Source: CAZKCK01 sp964552325 (GTDB taxonomy: Bacteria > Bacteroidota > Bacteroidia > Bacteroidales > TTA-H9). Taken from it: a DNA stretch of 17,672 nt. Where the stretch lies: NCBI GenBank assembly GCA_964552325.1, contig CAZKHA010000062.1, positions 1 to 17,672 on the forward strand, read 5' to 3'. A program made the translations under genes and the position numbers. The notes below the pieces were generated by a model. The model had not been told where the DNA came from. It was given only the letters and a program-made list of their open reading frames with translations, and did not search any database. Positions 6,392 to 14,465 of this stretch are shown in pieces (position 1 is the first letter of the stretch; each line of letters begins with the position of its first letter).

Positions 6392-9300
6392 TTACTTAAT
6401 AAACATTACACGTTTTACTATGGACGATTTGCCCGTAGCAAACTTCACATAATAAATGCCAGGAACTAATCCAGCAGAGGAAAGCACAAAATTGTGGTTG
6501 CCTGAGCCAAGTTTTTGGTTATCGGCAATAACAGCAATTTCTTGTCCCATTGAGTTAAAGACGCTTATGCTTGCAATGGTCTCATTTTTAAGGCCACAAG
6601 CAATGGTAAGGTCATGCTTAAAGGGATTGGGAGAAACCTGTAAGAACTCTGTAGCTTCTTCAGCTTTTATTCCGGTGATAACAACATAAATGCTGTTGGA
6701 GGCATCTGATTTACATCCAAACGAGTTGGAAACCCTTACATAATACTGTCCAGATATATCGGGCGTAAACATTTGCGAGGTAGCGCCTGCCACGGGGCCG
6801 AACTGATTATACCATTGATTTCCTTCGGCAGCATTGGATACTAAGGTGTTATCTTGAAGGCTAATAACAGGTGCAACAGGAACTGGATTAACGGTTACAG
6901 TAGCATTTGAAATCAGGGTAGATACACCATCATACACTTCAACAGTAAAGGTTGTAGTTACGTCAGGTGAGGCTATTGGAGTAGCACTTGTGGAATCGTC
7001 GAGATACTTTCCTGGATGCCAAACATACGAATAATTTCCTGAACCTCCAACGGTTAATGTTCCTAATTGCGAGGTACTACCTTCACAAACCGAAGGAGGG
7101 AAAGCCGATGCTGTTACGGTAAGGTTTCCGCCAACACAGCTAATACTTGCATCCCAACCTGATTTGGTGACTACGCCATCAGAATGGAACTTAAAAGTAA
7201 TAGCCCCATCGGTATTGTTTGCGGTATAAGCTGGTGGAATTCCGGTGCCACAGTAGTTGCCAATCTGCGGGGCAGAGGTGCTGGTTCCGTTGTAAATGGT
7301 CAAGTAATCCCACGTACACGATGAATTCTGTTCAACGGCAAATGAATTAAAGCTGTATTTTACTTTTGCTCCGGTAATTCCGGGATAGAAGGTCATCACA
7401 TAGTCTTCGTTAACTCCATAGTTGGCAGCTTCGCCACCTGAATCGTAGAACCGGGCATTACAAGTATTCATATTTCCATTCGACATGCTAATTGAAGCAG
7501 TGCCACCTATCACTAATTCCTGCATTTCTTGATACGAATACTGGCTTTGCATGCCGGCGGTAACCCTACACCTCATATCAACAGTGGTTTGAGGAGGTGT
7601 TATTATGTTGGTTACAACGCTAAACAGGGCCTGTTGGGTGGTGCCTGGAGCTACGGTATTGATGGTTATTGTAGGATTGTTCACAATAATATAAGCAGTT
7701 GAACTTCCCATGGCTGATAGTGTGCAAACGGTGTTGTAAGCATCGGCATGGCCGCTGTTGGTGGTGTTTAACACCAAATTGGCTGTTTCGCCTGGATCAA
7801 GAATTCCATTGCCATTACCGGCGGCATCGTCAACAATCAGTTCGCTAAAGCTAAACACCGGAGCATTAAGGGTTAAGGCTGCAGTTGATGCCCACACATT
7901 GGTGCCATCGCCCATATCAAAGGCTAAATCGGCAATGTGTTGATCAGGAACTGAAGAGTTTACCAACATTCGGAAAGCGTTTTGCACAGTAAACACGGCA
8001 CCTGCGGCGGCGGTATTAATGGTGCAAACACTGTCAGTTTTTTGGATATATGGATCTAAAGTGGTCAATTCGGCAGTTACATTATCGGCTGGCTGAACTC
8101 CCACGTTCTTAAAGGTTACATCCAAAAACACATCTTCGTTATAATCGGCTAATCCATTGTTATTGCCCAGCGAATCGTTAACCGAAATGCTTTGCACTAT
8201 CAGATAAGGCCCGGTGGCTGGAGCTACGGTTATTTCACCTAAATGAGGTTTTCGATTTTGTTTGGTTATGACCAAATTAGCAGTACCAACATTGCTTAAG
8301 GCCGTAAAGGATAAGTTTACTACACCTGTGGGGCCAGCCATTGCGGTTGCTAACAAATTGCCATTAAAAGTAAGGGCAACATAGGCATACTGTTCCGTAT
8401 TTACGGTAAGACTATTCATCCCCACCAGCAAGGTGTTTTGGTAATTGGCTACTACCGCGTTGGGTTCCGAAAAATAGATGGAAATAGAAGGATCACCCAT
8501 CAAGCAGTACATTTCCCAGTAATATGTCTTCATACTTGAACTAGACTCTTCTATGGCCATATTTCCACCAACAACCATTTGTCCTTGGGTTACAAACCAT
8601 TCGGAAGGGTCTTCACCATGATCGTGGAAGGTGATATCATAAGCTCCGAGATGAGCAGGGTCGTAAACAGGGTTGGTTGAAACGGCTTTAAAACCGCAAC
8701 CCCACCAATAATCTTCGTCCCAGTATGAACTATTGGTACCACCAATATAACCTATTGCGCCTTTATTTTGTGCCCTAAGCAATTCCTCGGCAAAACAAGT
8801 TCCACCGAACATGCTCGACTGGCAACAGTTGCCAACCATTAAAGGATATTTGCTCTGATTTTGGAGGGCTGGAATGTGGCTAGTCAAAAAGCTTGGATCG
8901 GCCCAGCCTTCAGGGCTGCAGTGAGCAGTGTAGTTTGCATAAGCCACACCTTCTGAAACATTGTTACGGATACTTTGCGAATAATTGGCACCAGCTGGTT
9001 CGGGCTGCAGGTACGTATGTGACAAAAGGTTGTGTGCTGCATTAAAATAAGTTGATGTGCCATAAGTGATTTGCCCGTTGCTATGTGTTATGAATCCAGC
9101 ATCTTCACCAGCCACCATCGTTACTTCATTCAAGAAGGAAGGATCTGGAAACAAGTACTGCTCATATTCAAGTGTTTTGTCAATTTGAGGTTGTAAGTGT
9201 GCAAGGCTACTTGCCGAAAAACGTCCATAATACACTTCAGGAATCTTGTCGCCGGTATATTCAAAATAATACAAGTCAGTAATATGCGAACCTGCTGTTC

Positions 9301-10273
9301 CATTATAGGCTGGTATTTGGGCAACATCACCCACCAGTAGCACAAAGCTGGGCGGGTAATAACCTGCTGGAGGGGTGTTGTACAACCCTTGCAAATAATT
9401 TTTAACAGAAGTTGTGGTATTGCCAACATTTGGGTCGTTGGTGTAAGCTTCTATAATTTTAAAACCTTTCTTGGTTTTCCAAGCAATAAAAGGCTGTAAT
9501 GCAGCTTGGAACATAGGATCAGACACAATCACATAAGTAACAGGTGCATCCGTTATCAACTCATCGGTAGGTAGTGGCTGGTAATTTGCCGTTAATTTGT
9601 AGGCTTGCTCAAAATAAGGTGAATAGGTTTTCTTTTTGAGATCTTGTGTCTTGGCAATCTGAGCGCCATTAAAATTAACAACGATATTCACGTTTTCATA
9701 TACCCTGATTTTTCCTTGCACGGGGTTGTATTGCACCGGATAAATATCAATCCTGGCCAGGCGCAGCGCGCGCATTTGTCCAACAACCTCAACCTTAGCC
9801 ATATCATCATAGAGCCAAGCATCCTTTTGATAGGCTTCTTGGTTATACACAAATGGCAATGAATTTAAGTCGGCTTGTTTTGATACGCTGGGTTGGCATG
9901 GAAAAAGCGGGTGGTTTATGCCTAGCTCAGCCAGAGAATACTCTTTGTACACGCCATTTTTAATGCTCAAGGTAACGTTGGCGCCAATGGGTACTTCAAT
10001 CATCTTGCGGATAACAGGCACCTTTGGCAATCCTGCGTCATTTGAAAAAGTAAAACCCGGAATAGAGAGTTCGTTGAAACTACCTAAGCTTGTAGCTACT
10101 TCTAAATTGTTAAATGAATGTACTGTAGCTTTAACTTCGAGCGAGCCAGCACTTTGGTTCACAATCTTGAACTCATTTTTAAGTGAATTTGGCAGCAAAA
10201 TTTGCTGAGCCCATCCACTGCTAGTAAGAACAATAAGTAATAAACTTACTAAAAAGGTAAATCTGTTTTTCAT
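6392..10273 (-). CDS. Secreted Lys-gingipain-like cysteine protease (C25) with CUB and T9SS domains
   Basis: A 1293-aa exported endopeptidase. In order: signal peptide (residues 1-22, ending GWA), propeptide (about 24-235), C25 catalytic domain (about 245-600), Ig-like domain (about 605-690), two modules with GNNNG/GNGNG acidic loops (703-713 and 819-830), a CUB-like domain (about 925-1048, Cys at 938, 986, 1008 and 1046), a PKD/Ig-like domain (about 1050-1130), an Ig-like domain (1131-1199), and a T9SS sorting domain (about 1208-1293; VSPNPF, PGIYYVKF, RVMFIK). Catalytic residues are H451 (NYTAHCS) and C484 (VGNCCQ), 33 residues apart as in Kgp, with D391 at the Kgp D388 position. T449, N482, Y517, W518 and D521 match recalled Kgp pocket residues T442, N475, Y512, W513 and D516, so Lys specificity is inferred. 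The kinase gene ends 80 bases upstream, and the gene has its own terminator. The usual Gly after the catalytic His is Cys (C452). Confidence 0.92.
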   Translation of the reverse strand: MKNRFTFLVSLLLIVLTSSGWAQQILLPNSLKNEFKIVNQSAGSLEVKATVHSFNNLEVATSLGSFNELSIPGFTFSNDAGLPKVPVIRKMIEVPIGANVTLSIKNGVYKEYSLAELGINHPLFPCQPSVSKQADLNSLPFVYNQEAYQKDAWLYDDMAKVEVVGQMRALRLARIDIYPVQYNPVQGKIRVYENVNIVVNFNGAQIAKTQDLKKKTYSPYFEQAYKLTANYQPLPTDELITDAPVTYVIVSDPMFQAALQPFIAWKTKKGFKIIEAYTNDPNVGNTTTSVKNYLQGLYNTPPAGYYPPSFVLLVGDVAQIPAYNGTAGSHITDLYYFEYTGDKIPEVYYGRFSASSLAHLQPQIDKTLEYEQYLFPDPSFLNEVTMVAGEDAGFITHSNGQITYGTSTYFNAAHNLLSHTYLQPEPAGANYSQSIRNNVSEGVAYANYTAHCSPEGWADPSFLTSHIPALQNQSKYPLMVGNCCQSSMFGGTCFAEELLRAQNKGAIGYIGGTNSSYWDEDYWWGCGFKAVSTNPVYDPAHLGAYDITFHDHGEDPSEWFVTQGQMVVGGNMAIEESSSSMKTYYWEMYCLMGDPSISIYFSEPNAVVANYQNTLLVGMNSLTVNTEQYAYVALTFNGNLLATAMAGPTGVVNLSFTALSNVGTANLVITKQNRKPHLGEITVAPATGPYLIVQSISVNDSLGNNNGLADYNEDVFLDVTFKNVGVQPADNVTAELTTLDPYIQKTDSVCTINTAAAGAVFTVQNAFRMLVNSSVPDQHIADLAFDMGDGTNVWASTAALTLNAPVFSFSELIVDDAAGNGNGILDPGETANLVLNTTNSGHADAYNTVCTLSAMGSSTAYIIVNNPTITINTVAPGTTQQALFSVVTNIITPPQTTVDMRCRVTAGMQSQYSYQEMQELVIGGTASISMSNGNMNTCNARFYDSGGEAANYGVNEDYVMTFYPGITGAKVKYSFNSFAVEQNSSCTWDYLTIYNGTSTSAPQIGNYCGTGIPPAYTANNTDGAITFKFHSDGVVTKSGWDASISCVGGNLTVTASAFPPSVCEGSTSQLGTLTVGGSGNYSYVWHPGKYLDDSTSATPIASPDVTTTFTVEVYDGVSTLISNATVTVNPVPVAPVISLQDNTLVSNAAEGNQWYNQFGPVAGATSQMFTPDISGQYYVRVSNSFGCKSDASNSIYVVITGIKAEEATEFLQVSPNPFKHDLTIACGLKNETIASISVFNSMGQEIAVIADNQKLGSGNHNFVLSSAGLVPGIYYVKFATGKSSIVKRVMFIK

Positions 10274-10353
10274 TTGGTTGGTTTGAACTATAGATAAAAT
10301 TGTGTGTGTATAATAATTCCAATTACTAAAAAAGTTGCCTAAGGTAAAGCTTG

Positions 10354-11487
10354 CTAAACTTTAACGAGTGGTACCGTAAAGCTGATTTCGGTTCCTTGCT
10401 CCAGAAGTGTCTTAATTTCAAACTTTCCGCCAATTCGTTCCACAAACGACTTACAAAGGATAAGGCCTAAGCCCGTTCCTTTTTCCATGTTGGTGCCTCT
10501 GGTTGAAAAGGGTTGTTGATTTGACAGAATACTCGAAAGGTTTTCTTCGGAAATTCCAACCCCATTGTCCTTTACAACAACAGTGGCCTCATCTGAATTT
10601 GTAGAGGCGGTTAAAACGATTTTTCCTTTGTCGGGGGTAAATTTGATAGCGTTAGCTAATAAATTGCGGACAATAAGGCTAAGCATATTGCGATCGGCCC
10701 AAACTTCGATACTGGCATCAATAAACGATAACACCTTATGATCTTTATCCCTTATGGCGTTCTCGAGCAAGAAAATTGTTTCTTCCACCAAATTATCAAG
10801 GTTTAAAGCCTCTGGAAACGAGTCAATATCACCCTTTTGGGTTTTTGCCCAAAACAAAAGATTCTCCAAAAGGTCGTGGGTAAAACGCACCGACTTAAGG
10901 GTTTCTTTAATTAAATCCTCACGTTCTTCTGCGCTTAAGGCATCTTCGAGCATCAACCGCAACAAACTTTGAATATTGCTCAAAGGACCCCGCATATCGT
11001 GACCAATAATTGCCAAAAGCTTATCCTTTGTATTGTTAGATTTATGAAGTTCTTCGTTAATAGTCAACAGCTGTTCATTCAACGAGGTCAATTCAATTTG
11101 CTGCCTGCCAATGGTAAGCTGGTTCTCGATACGTGCCAGCACCTCTTCTTTCTGAAAAGGCTTTGTTATGTAATCAACAGCCCCAACTTCAAAACCCCTA
11201 ATTTTCTGAAACGTGTCAGTAAGGGCAGTAACAAATATTACCGGAATATGCTGGCTAATTGGATCGGTCTTTATCCGTTGGCAAACTTCGTAACCATCCA
11301 TATGGGGCATCATAATGTCGAGCAAAATCAGGTCGGGGCAATCGGTCTTGATGGCCTCCAATGCTATTTCGCCACTTTTAGCAATAGCCGTGCGGTAATT
11401 CTTTTCGCGAAGGAACGCACTGAGAATCTGTAGATTCTTCGGGTTATCATCAACAAGAAGTATGTAGGAAGGTTTACTCGATTCCAT
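10354..11487 (-). CDS. Receiver-first hybrid sensor histidine kinase
   Basis: A 377-aa cytoplasmic signalling protein with no membrane segment. An N-terminal response-regulator receiver domain (about 8-125) has the acidic pair D13/D14, phospho-acceptor D57 in LILLDIMMPHMDG, T88 and K109. A short linker likely to be coiled coil (about 126-155) leads to the dimerisation/phosphoacceptor motif HDMRGP with H163, then the ATP-binding domain with N box RNLLANAIKFT (N279), G1 box DNGVGIS (307-313) and G2 box GTGLGL (337-342). This REC-HisKA-HATPase order suits a kinase whose activity is set by an upstream phosphodonor. No partner regulator gene is next to it, so the output target is unknown. It lies 80 bases upstream of the Lys-gingipain-like gene on the same strand, which permits but does not prove coexpression or control. 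Confidence 0.92.
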   Translation of the reverse strand: MESSKPSYILLVDDNPKNLQILSAFLREKNYRTAIAKSGEIALEAIKTDCPDLILLDIMMPHMDGYEVCQRIKTDPISQHIPVIFVTALTDTFQKIRGFEVGAVDYITKPFQKEEVLARIENQLTIGRQQIELTSLNEQLLTINEELHKSNNTKDKLLAIIGHDMRGPLSNIQSLLRLMLEDALSAEEREDLIKETLKSVRFTHDLLENLLFWAKTQKGDIDSFPEALNLDNLVEETIFLLENAIRDKDHKVLSFIDASIEVWADRNMLSLIVRNLLANAIKFTPDKGKIVLTASTNSDEATVVVKDNGVGISEENLSSILSNQQPFSTRGTNMEKGTGLGLILCKSFVERIGGKFEIKTLLEQGTEISFTVPLVKV

Positions 11488-11600
11488 TTTCTATTGGGTT
11501 GAGCCATTTGTTAAACGTATTAACCACATCAAGGCTTTCATCAAGGTTATTGGTTCAATACACTGTGAATCCACGCCTTATTGCAGCAAACACTAGCCTC

Positions 11601-11608
11601 CAAAAGTA
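11601..11608 (-). promoter_or_regulatory. Putative -7 box for the histidine kinase gene
   Basis: On the minus strand this reads TACTTTTG, an exact TAnnTTTG match, about 113 bases before the kinase ATG. A TTTG lies only 11 bases further upstream, which is too close for a standard -33 element. It is the best candidate promoter in this intergenic region. Confidence 0.3.
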
Positions 11609-11803
11609 CAAAACTTTTTCAAACGGCGGGCACTATAAAATGTACACGCGAATTATTATATGTGCGCTGAAGCCTCTTTAGGAATGTAGTGCATAAGTTT
11701 TCTAAACACAAAATACTATATTTCAATAAAATAGGAAAATAAACTCAAATTCAGCGCAAACTAAATGCGAACGATCCCAGATCAAAAAAAAACTTTGGCA
11801 AGC

Positions 11804-11820
11804 AAAAAAACCGGAGGTTT
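11804..11820 (-). terminator. Weak candidate terminator for the rbfA-permease operon
   Basis: On the minus strand a 5-bp stem AAACC/GGTTT with a 3-base loop is followed by a run of seven T residues that overlaps the stem. It lies about 215 bases beyond the permease stop codon. The stem is short, so the call is tentative. Confidence 0.25.
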
Positions 11821-12034
11821 CTACTATAAAAACAGCCAATATATCAATGTTGAAGATAAATTAGCCTAAACCTTTTAACATTGTACTACCGAAAAAGTCT
11901 CTTGAAACGTGCTTAGCTGCGGTTCACCATCCATAGAAATAAAGCATTTGGTTAATTTGTGGATACAAACAACATTTGGAGTATCACCCGAAACCTATCA
12001 ATAAGCCTACTGACACTTCCAGTCCAAGCTTCTT

Positions 12035-13282
12035 TTAACTGGTAATTTGAAAGCTCTGTAAAACCGACGTAGATTTTTTATTGGAAATCCGTAAAGCCGG
12101 AATTAGTGCAGAAACAAATCCTATAAACACAATAGTACAAAACACAAGGGCGAAGTCGCCAAACTGCATGTCAACTGGATAGCTTTCAATCGCAAAAGTG
12201 CTGCCAGTAGTATTAATTTTAACAAACCCAAACGATTGTTGGAGCCAACAAATCAACCAACCTGCCGTAAGCCCCGAAAGTGCGCCAGAAAGACAAATCA
12301 TCATGCCTTCTACCAAAAACACCCCACGTATTAGGTGTAGCGAAGCACCCATACTTGATAAGATTGCAATATCTTTTGTTTTCTCGATAATTAACATCGA
12401 AAGAGCCCCTACAATTGTTAAAGTAGCCACTAATAAAATAAATGATAAAATTGTAAAAACAGCCCATTTTTCCGATTTCATAATATTGTATAAAATCGCT
12501 TGTTGTTGAAATCTGTCCTTTACCGCAAACTGGCTCCCTAAAACTTTCGCTACCATATTCTTAACCATTTCTATATCAGCATTTGGCTTCAAGAGAATTT
12601 CAATTGACGAGAGCTGTTTTTTACCTAAAAGTTCTCGCATAAGGTGTAAAGGTACTACCACATATTTTACATCAAATTCTTGTTGGGTTGAAAATATACC
12701 GGATGGTTTTAAATAAGCAGTTTTAAAAGCATCAGAAATATTGATTGAGTAAGATGAGGCCTGATCAGGAAGATAAATTTCGACGGGAGAAACAACATCG
12801 TTAAGGTTTAATGACAGGTAATAAGCAATACCAGCCCCAAAAATTCCATAATCGCCAATGCTATCGCTCAAAATAAACTCTCCTTCTACCAACGAACTCC
12901 TTAAGCCTGCATATTGAATAAAATTGGGGCTTACTCCTTTTACAACAGCAATTTGCTGGTGATTCTGATACTTAACCAATGCGTTATCTTCAAGCACCTC
13001 AACTAATGCAAGCACCCCATTTATACGCTTAATTTTCAACAAACTACTAGTGTCAGGACTAAAAAATTTTCCTTTAACAAGGCTAACTTTTAAATCGGGA
13101 TCAAACTGGTTATAAAACGATTTTACAACCCCATCGAAACCATTGAAAACCGAGAGGACAATCACTAACGACATGGTACCTAAAAACACACCTAAGACTG
13201 AGATGCCAGCTATCCAATTGATTAAATTGTGCGATTTTTTTCCAAAGAAATATCGGCGCGCTATAAATAGAACGAGGCTCAC
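12035..13282 (-). CDS. LolC/LolE-type ABC transporter permease (FtsX family)
   Basis: A 415-aa inner-membrane protein of the lipoprotein-releasing LolCDE type, which moves outer-membrane lipoproteins from the inner membrane to the periplasmic carrier. An N-terminal transmembrane helix (about 22-46) follows the family signature FIARRYFFGKKSHNLINWIA. A large periplasmic domain (about 50-270) comes next, then the FtsX domain with three further helices (about 273-298, 318-345 and 374-397). The cytoplasmic loop EKTKDIAILSSMGAS (300-314) is the characteristic coupling segment. The start is GTG at 13282: the family N-terminus begins exactly there, and no in-frame ATG upstream would be better. It is the last gene of a tight operon, 9 bases after the methyltransferase. 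No LolD ATPase gene is next to it. LolC and LolE cannot be told apart here. Confidence 0.9.
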   Translation of the reverse strand: MSLVLFIARRYFFGKKSHNLINWIAGISVLGVFLGTMSLVIVLSVFNGFDGVVKSFYNQFDPDLKVSLVKGKFFSPDTSSLLKIKRINGVLALVEVLEDNALVKYQNHQQIAVVKGVSPNFIQYAGLRSSLVEGEFILSDSIGDYGIFGAGIAYYLSLNLNDVVSPVEIYLPDQASSYSINISDAFKTAYLKPSGIFSTQQEFDVKYVVVPLHLMRELLGKKQLSSIEILLKPNADIEMVKNMVAKVLGSQFAVKDRFQQQAILYNIMKSEKWAVFTILSFILLVATLTIVGALSMLIIEKTKDIAILSSMGASLHLIRGVFLVEGMMICLSGALSGLTAGWLICWLQQSFGFVKINTTGSTFAIESYPVDMQFGDFALVFCTIVFIGFVSALIPALRISNKKSTSVLQSFQITS

Positions 13283-13291
13283 CGTTGATAG

Positions 13292-14113
13292 CTATTTAAT
13301 AGCCGTTACTAGCAATCCGGTACCCGATTTGTGCGAGGCCCTTACGTCAATATAGTTTAAAACCAGTGCAAACGGGAACACAACCAGGTAATAAAAGGGC
13401 AGCACAATCAAGAGTAATTTAGAAACATTAAGCATCAAAATGGGATATTTCATTGACAGTTTCCATGAAATTTTGCCCGGACAGCCATATGTATATTTGG
13501 CTGTGGTTGAAGAAAACCCAGCATTGCTTAATTGCTGCTGAATGGCTTGGATGTTGTAGCCGTCGCGCACATGTTCACCTATAAACGAACCACTTCCGTC
13601 ATCCTCATGGTCATGGTGGTGAACATCGGAGCCGCCTTGGTCAGAGGGAGTGGAAACCAACAGCATGCCACCAGGTTTTAAGGAGCCAAAAAAATTCTTG
13701 AAAACTTGATCGTCTTCAAGTATATGCTCCATTACATCCACCGAAACAATGAGGTCGTAAGCAGAAGGGTGTTTAAATTGTACCAAGTCGGCGTAGCCAA
13801 AAGAAGCGTTGCTTAGGCCCACCTTGGTGAAAAAAGCCTTGCAATCAGCAATTTGTTCTTCTTTGACATCAACTCCATGTACCCGCCATTGTTTGTTGTG
13901 CGATGCCATCCAGTAGGAATATTGGCCAAAACCCATTCCAGCGTCCAGGATTTGAGTTACACCTGTGTGGGTTTTTCCCCATTCTTTCAAGGCTTTTTTT
14001 ACATGCCAAGTTCGCAGTAGCAATAAATCAAGCAAGCGATAAAAAAGTTTTCGCAGTACGGGTGCTTGGTTAAAAAACGTGCCAAGCATGGCCTTTATTG
14101 GGTCATAATGCAT
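13292..14113 (-). CDS. Class I SAM-dependent methyltransferase, substrate unknown
   Basis: A 273-aa protein with a Rossmann-type methyltransferase core. Motif I is ILDAGMGFGQYS (residues 55-66), the acidic end of strand 2 is VHGVDVKEEQ (78-87), VDVMEHI (125-131) is typical of Methyltransf_11-like enzymes, and LKPGGMLLVSTPS (145-157) follows. Right after this comes an unusual His/Asp-rich loop HHHDHEDDGSGS (165-176), then GEHVRDGYN (179-187). The C-terminal part has a strongly hydrophobic stretch (about 225-253) that may anchor it to the membrane or act on a lipid-like substrate. It is embedded between rbfA (4-base gap) and the permease gene (9-base gap). The neighbours do not reveal a substrate, and I do not recognise a specific named family. 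Confidence 0.88.
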   Translation of the reverse strand: MHYDPIKAMLGTFFNQAPVLRKLFYRLLDLLLLRTWHVKKALKEWGKTHTGVTQILDAGMGFGQYSYWMASHNKQWRVHGVDVKEEQIADCKAFFTKVGLSNASFGYADLVQFKHPSAYDLIVSVDVMEHILEDDQVFKNFFGSLKPGGMLLVSTPSDQGGSDVHHHDHEDDGSGSFIGEHVRDGYNIQAIQQQLSNAGFSSTTAKYTYGCPGKISWKLSMKYPILMLNVSKLLLIVLPFYYLVVFPFALVLNYIDVRASHKSGTGLLVTAIK

Positions 14114-14117
14114 ACAG

Positions 14118-14453
14118 CTATTGTTTCAGCAGGTTATCAATGTGTTCCAGATAGTCGAGCGTATCATCTATAAAAAACTGAAGTTCAGGAATAATGCGAA
14201 CTTGATTGCGGATTCGCTTTCCTAACAAAAACCGAAATTCACGGCTATGCGCATCAAGTTGTTTCAAGACCGCATCCTTATCATTTGTAGCAAAAACACT
14301 TACATTTATTCGAGCCAAGGATAAATCGGGTGTGATGTTAACACGTGTAACCGTAATCATGGCACCGGGGAACAAATGACTTGATTGCAGCAACAGTTCG
14401 CCCATTTCTTTTTGGATAAGACGGCTGATTTTATTTTGTCGTGTAGTTTCCAT
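14118..14453 (-). CDS. rbfA: 30S ribosome-binding factor RbfA
   Basis: RbfA binds the 30S subunit late in assembly and helps mature the 5' end of 16S rRNA. The 111-aa protein starting METTRQNKISRLIQKEMGEL has the family's N-terminal helix, the strand region MITVTRVNITPDLSLARINVSVF with the usual P-D-L pattern, and the helix HSREFRFLLGKRIRNQVRIIPELQFFID ahead of a short C-terminal helix. An in-frame ATG further upstream at 14492 would add 13 residues unlike the family. The start at 14453 is preferred because the known N-terminus begins there and a promoter box lies between the two ATGs. It is the first gene of the operon with the methyltransferase and permease. Confidence 0.93.
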   Translation of the reverse strand: METTRQNKISRLIQKEMGELLLQSSHLFPGAMITVTRVNITPDLSLARINVSVFATNDKDAVLKQLDAHSREFRFLLGKRIRNQVRIIPELQFFIDDTLDYLEHIDNLLKQ

Positions 14454-14457
14454 GCTG

Positions 14458-14465
14458 CAAAAGTA
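14458..14465 (-). promoter_or_regulatory. Putative -7 box of the rbfA operon
   Basis: On the minus strand this reads TACTTTTG followed by CAGC and then the rbfA ATG. It matches TAnnTTTG exactly and ends only 4 bases before the start codon, which would place transcription initiation at or next to the ATG and give a leaderless or nearly leaderless mRNA. A TTGG about 24 bases upstream is a weak -33 candidate. Confidence 0.4.

Larger units (their letters stand above)
11488..12034. other. 547-bp gene-poor intergenic region
   Basis: This AT-rich gap separates the stop of the permease gene from the kinase start, both on the minus strand. No open frame here has protein-like composition, and no tRNA or palindromic repeat of the left-edge type is present. 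It contains a candidate kinase promoter box (11601-11608), a weak hairpin with a T-run on the minus strand (11804-11820), and an 8-bp inverted repeat GCGCTGAA/TTCAGCGC (11664-11671 and 11750-11757) of unknown meaning. A small RNA cannot be excluded. Confidence 0.6.

Noticed and set aside
10274..10353. Terminator between the kinase and Lys-type protease genes
   Set aside because: The only hairpin (TTACC/GGCAA on the minus strand, followed by T residues) has a mismatch in a 5-bp stem with a 3-base loop, which is too weak to call.
11499..11681. 60-codon plus-strand open frame in the intergenic gap
   Set aside because: It begins just upstream of the kinase gene on the other strand and contains the kinase promoter candidate. 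The peptide has no recognisable feature and no neighbour supports it.
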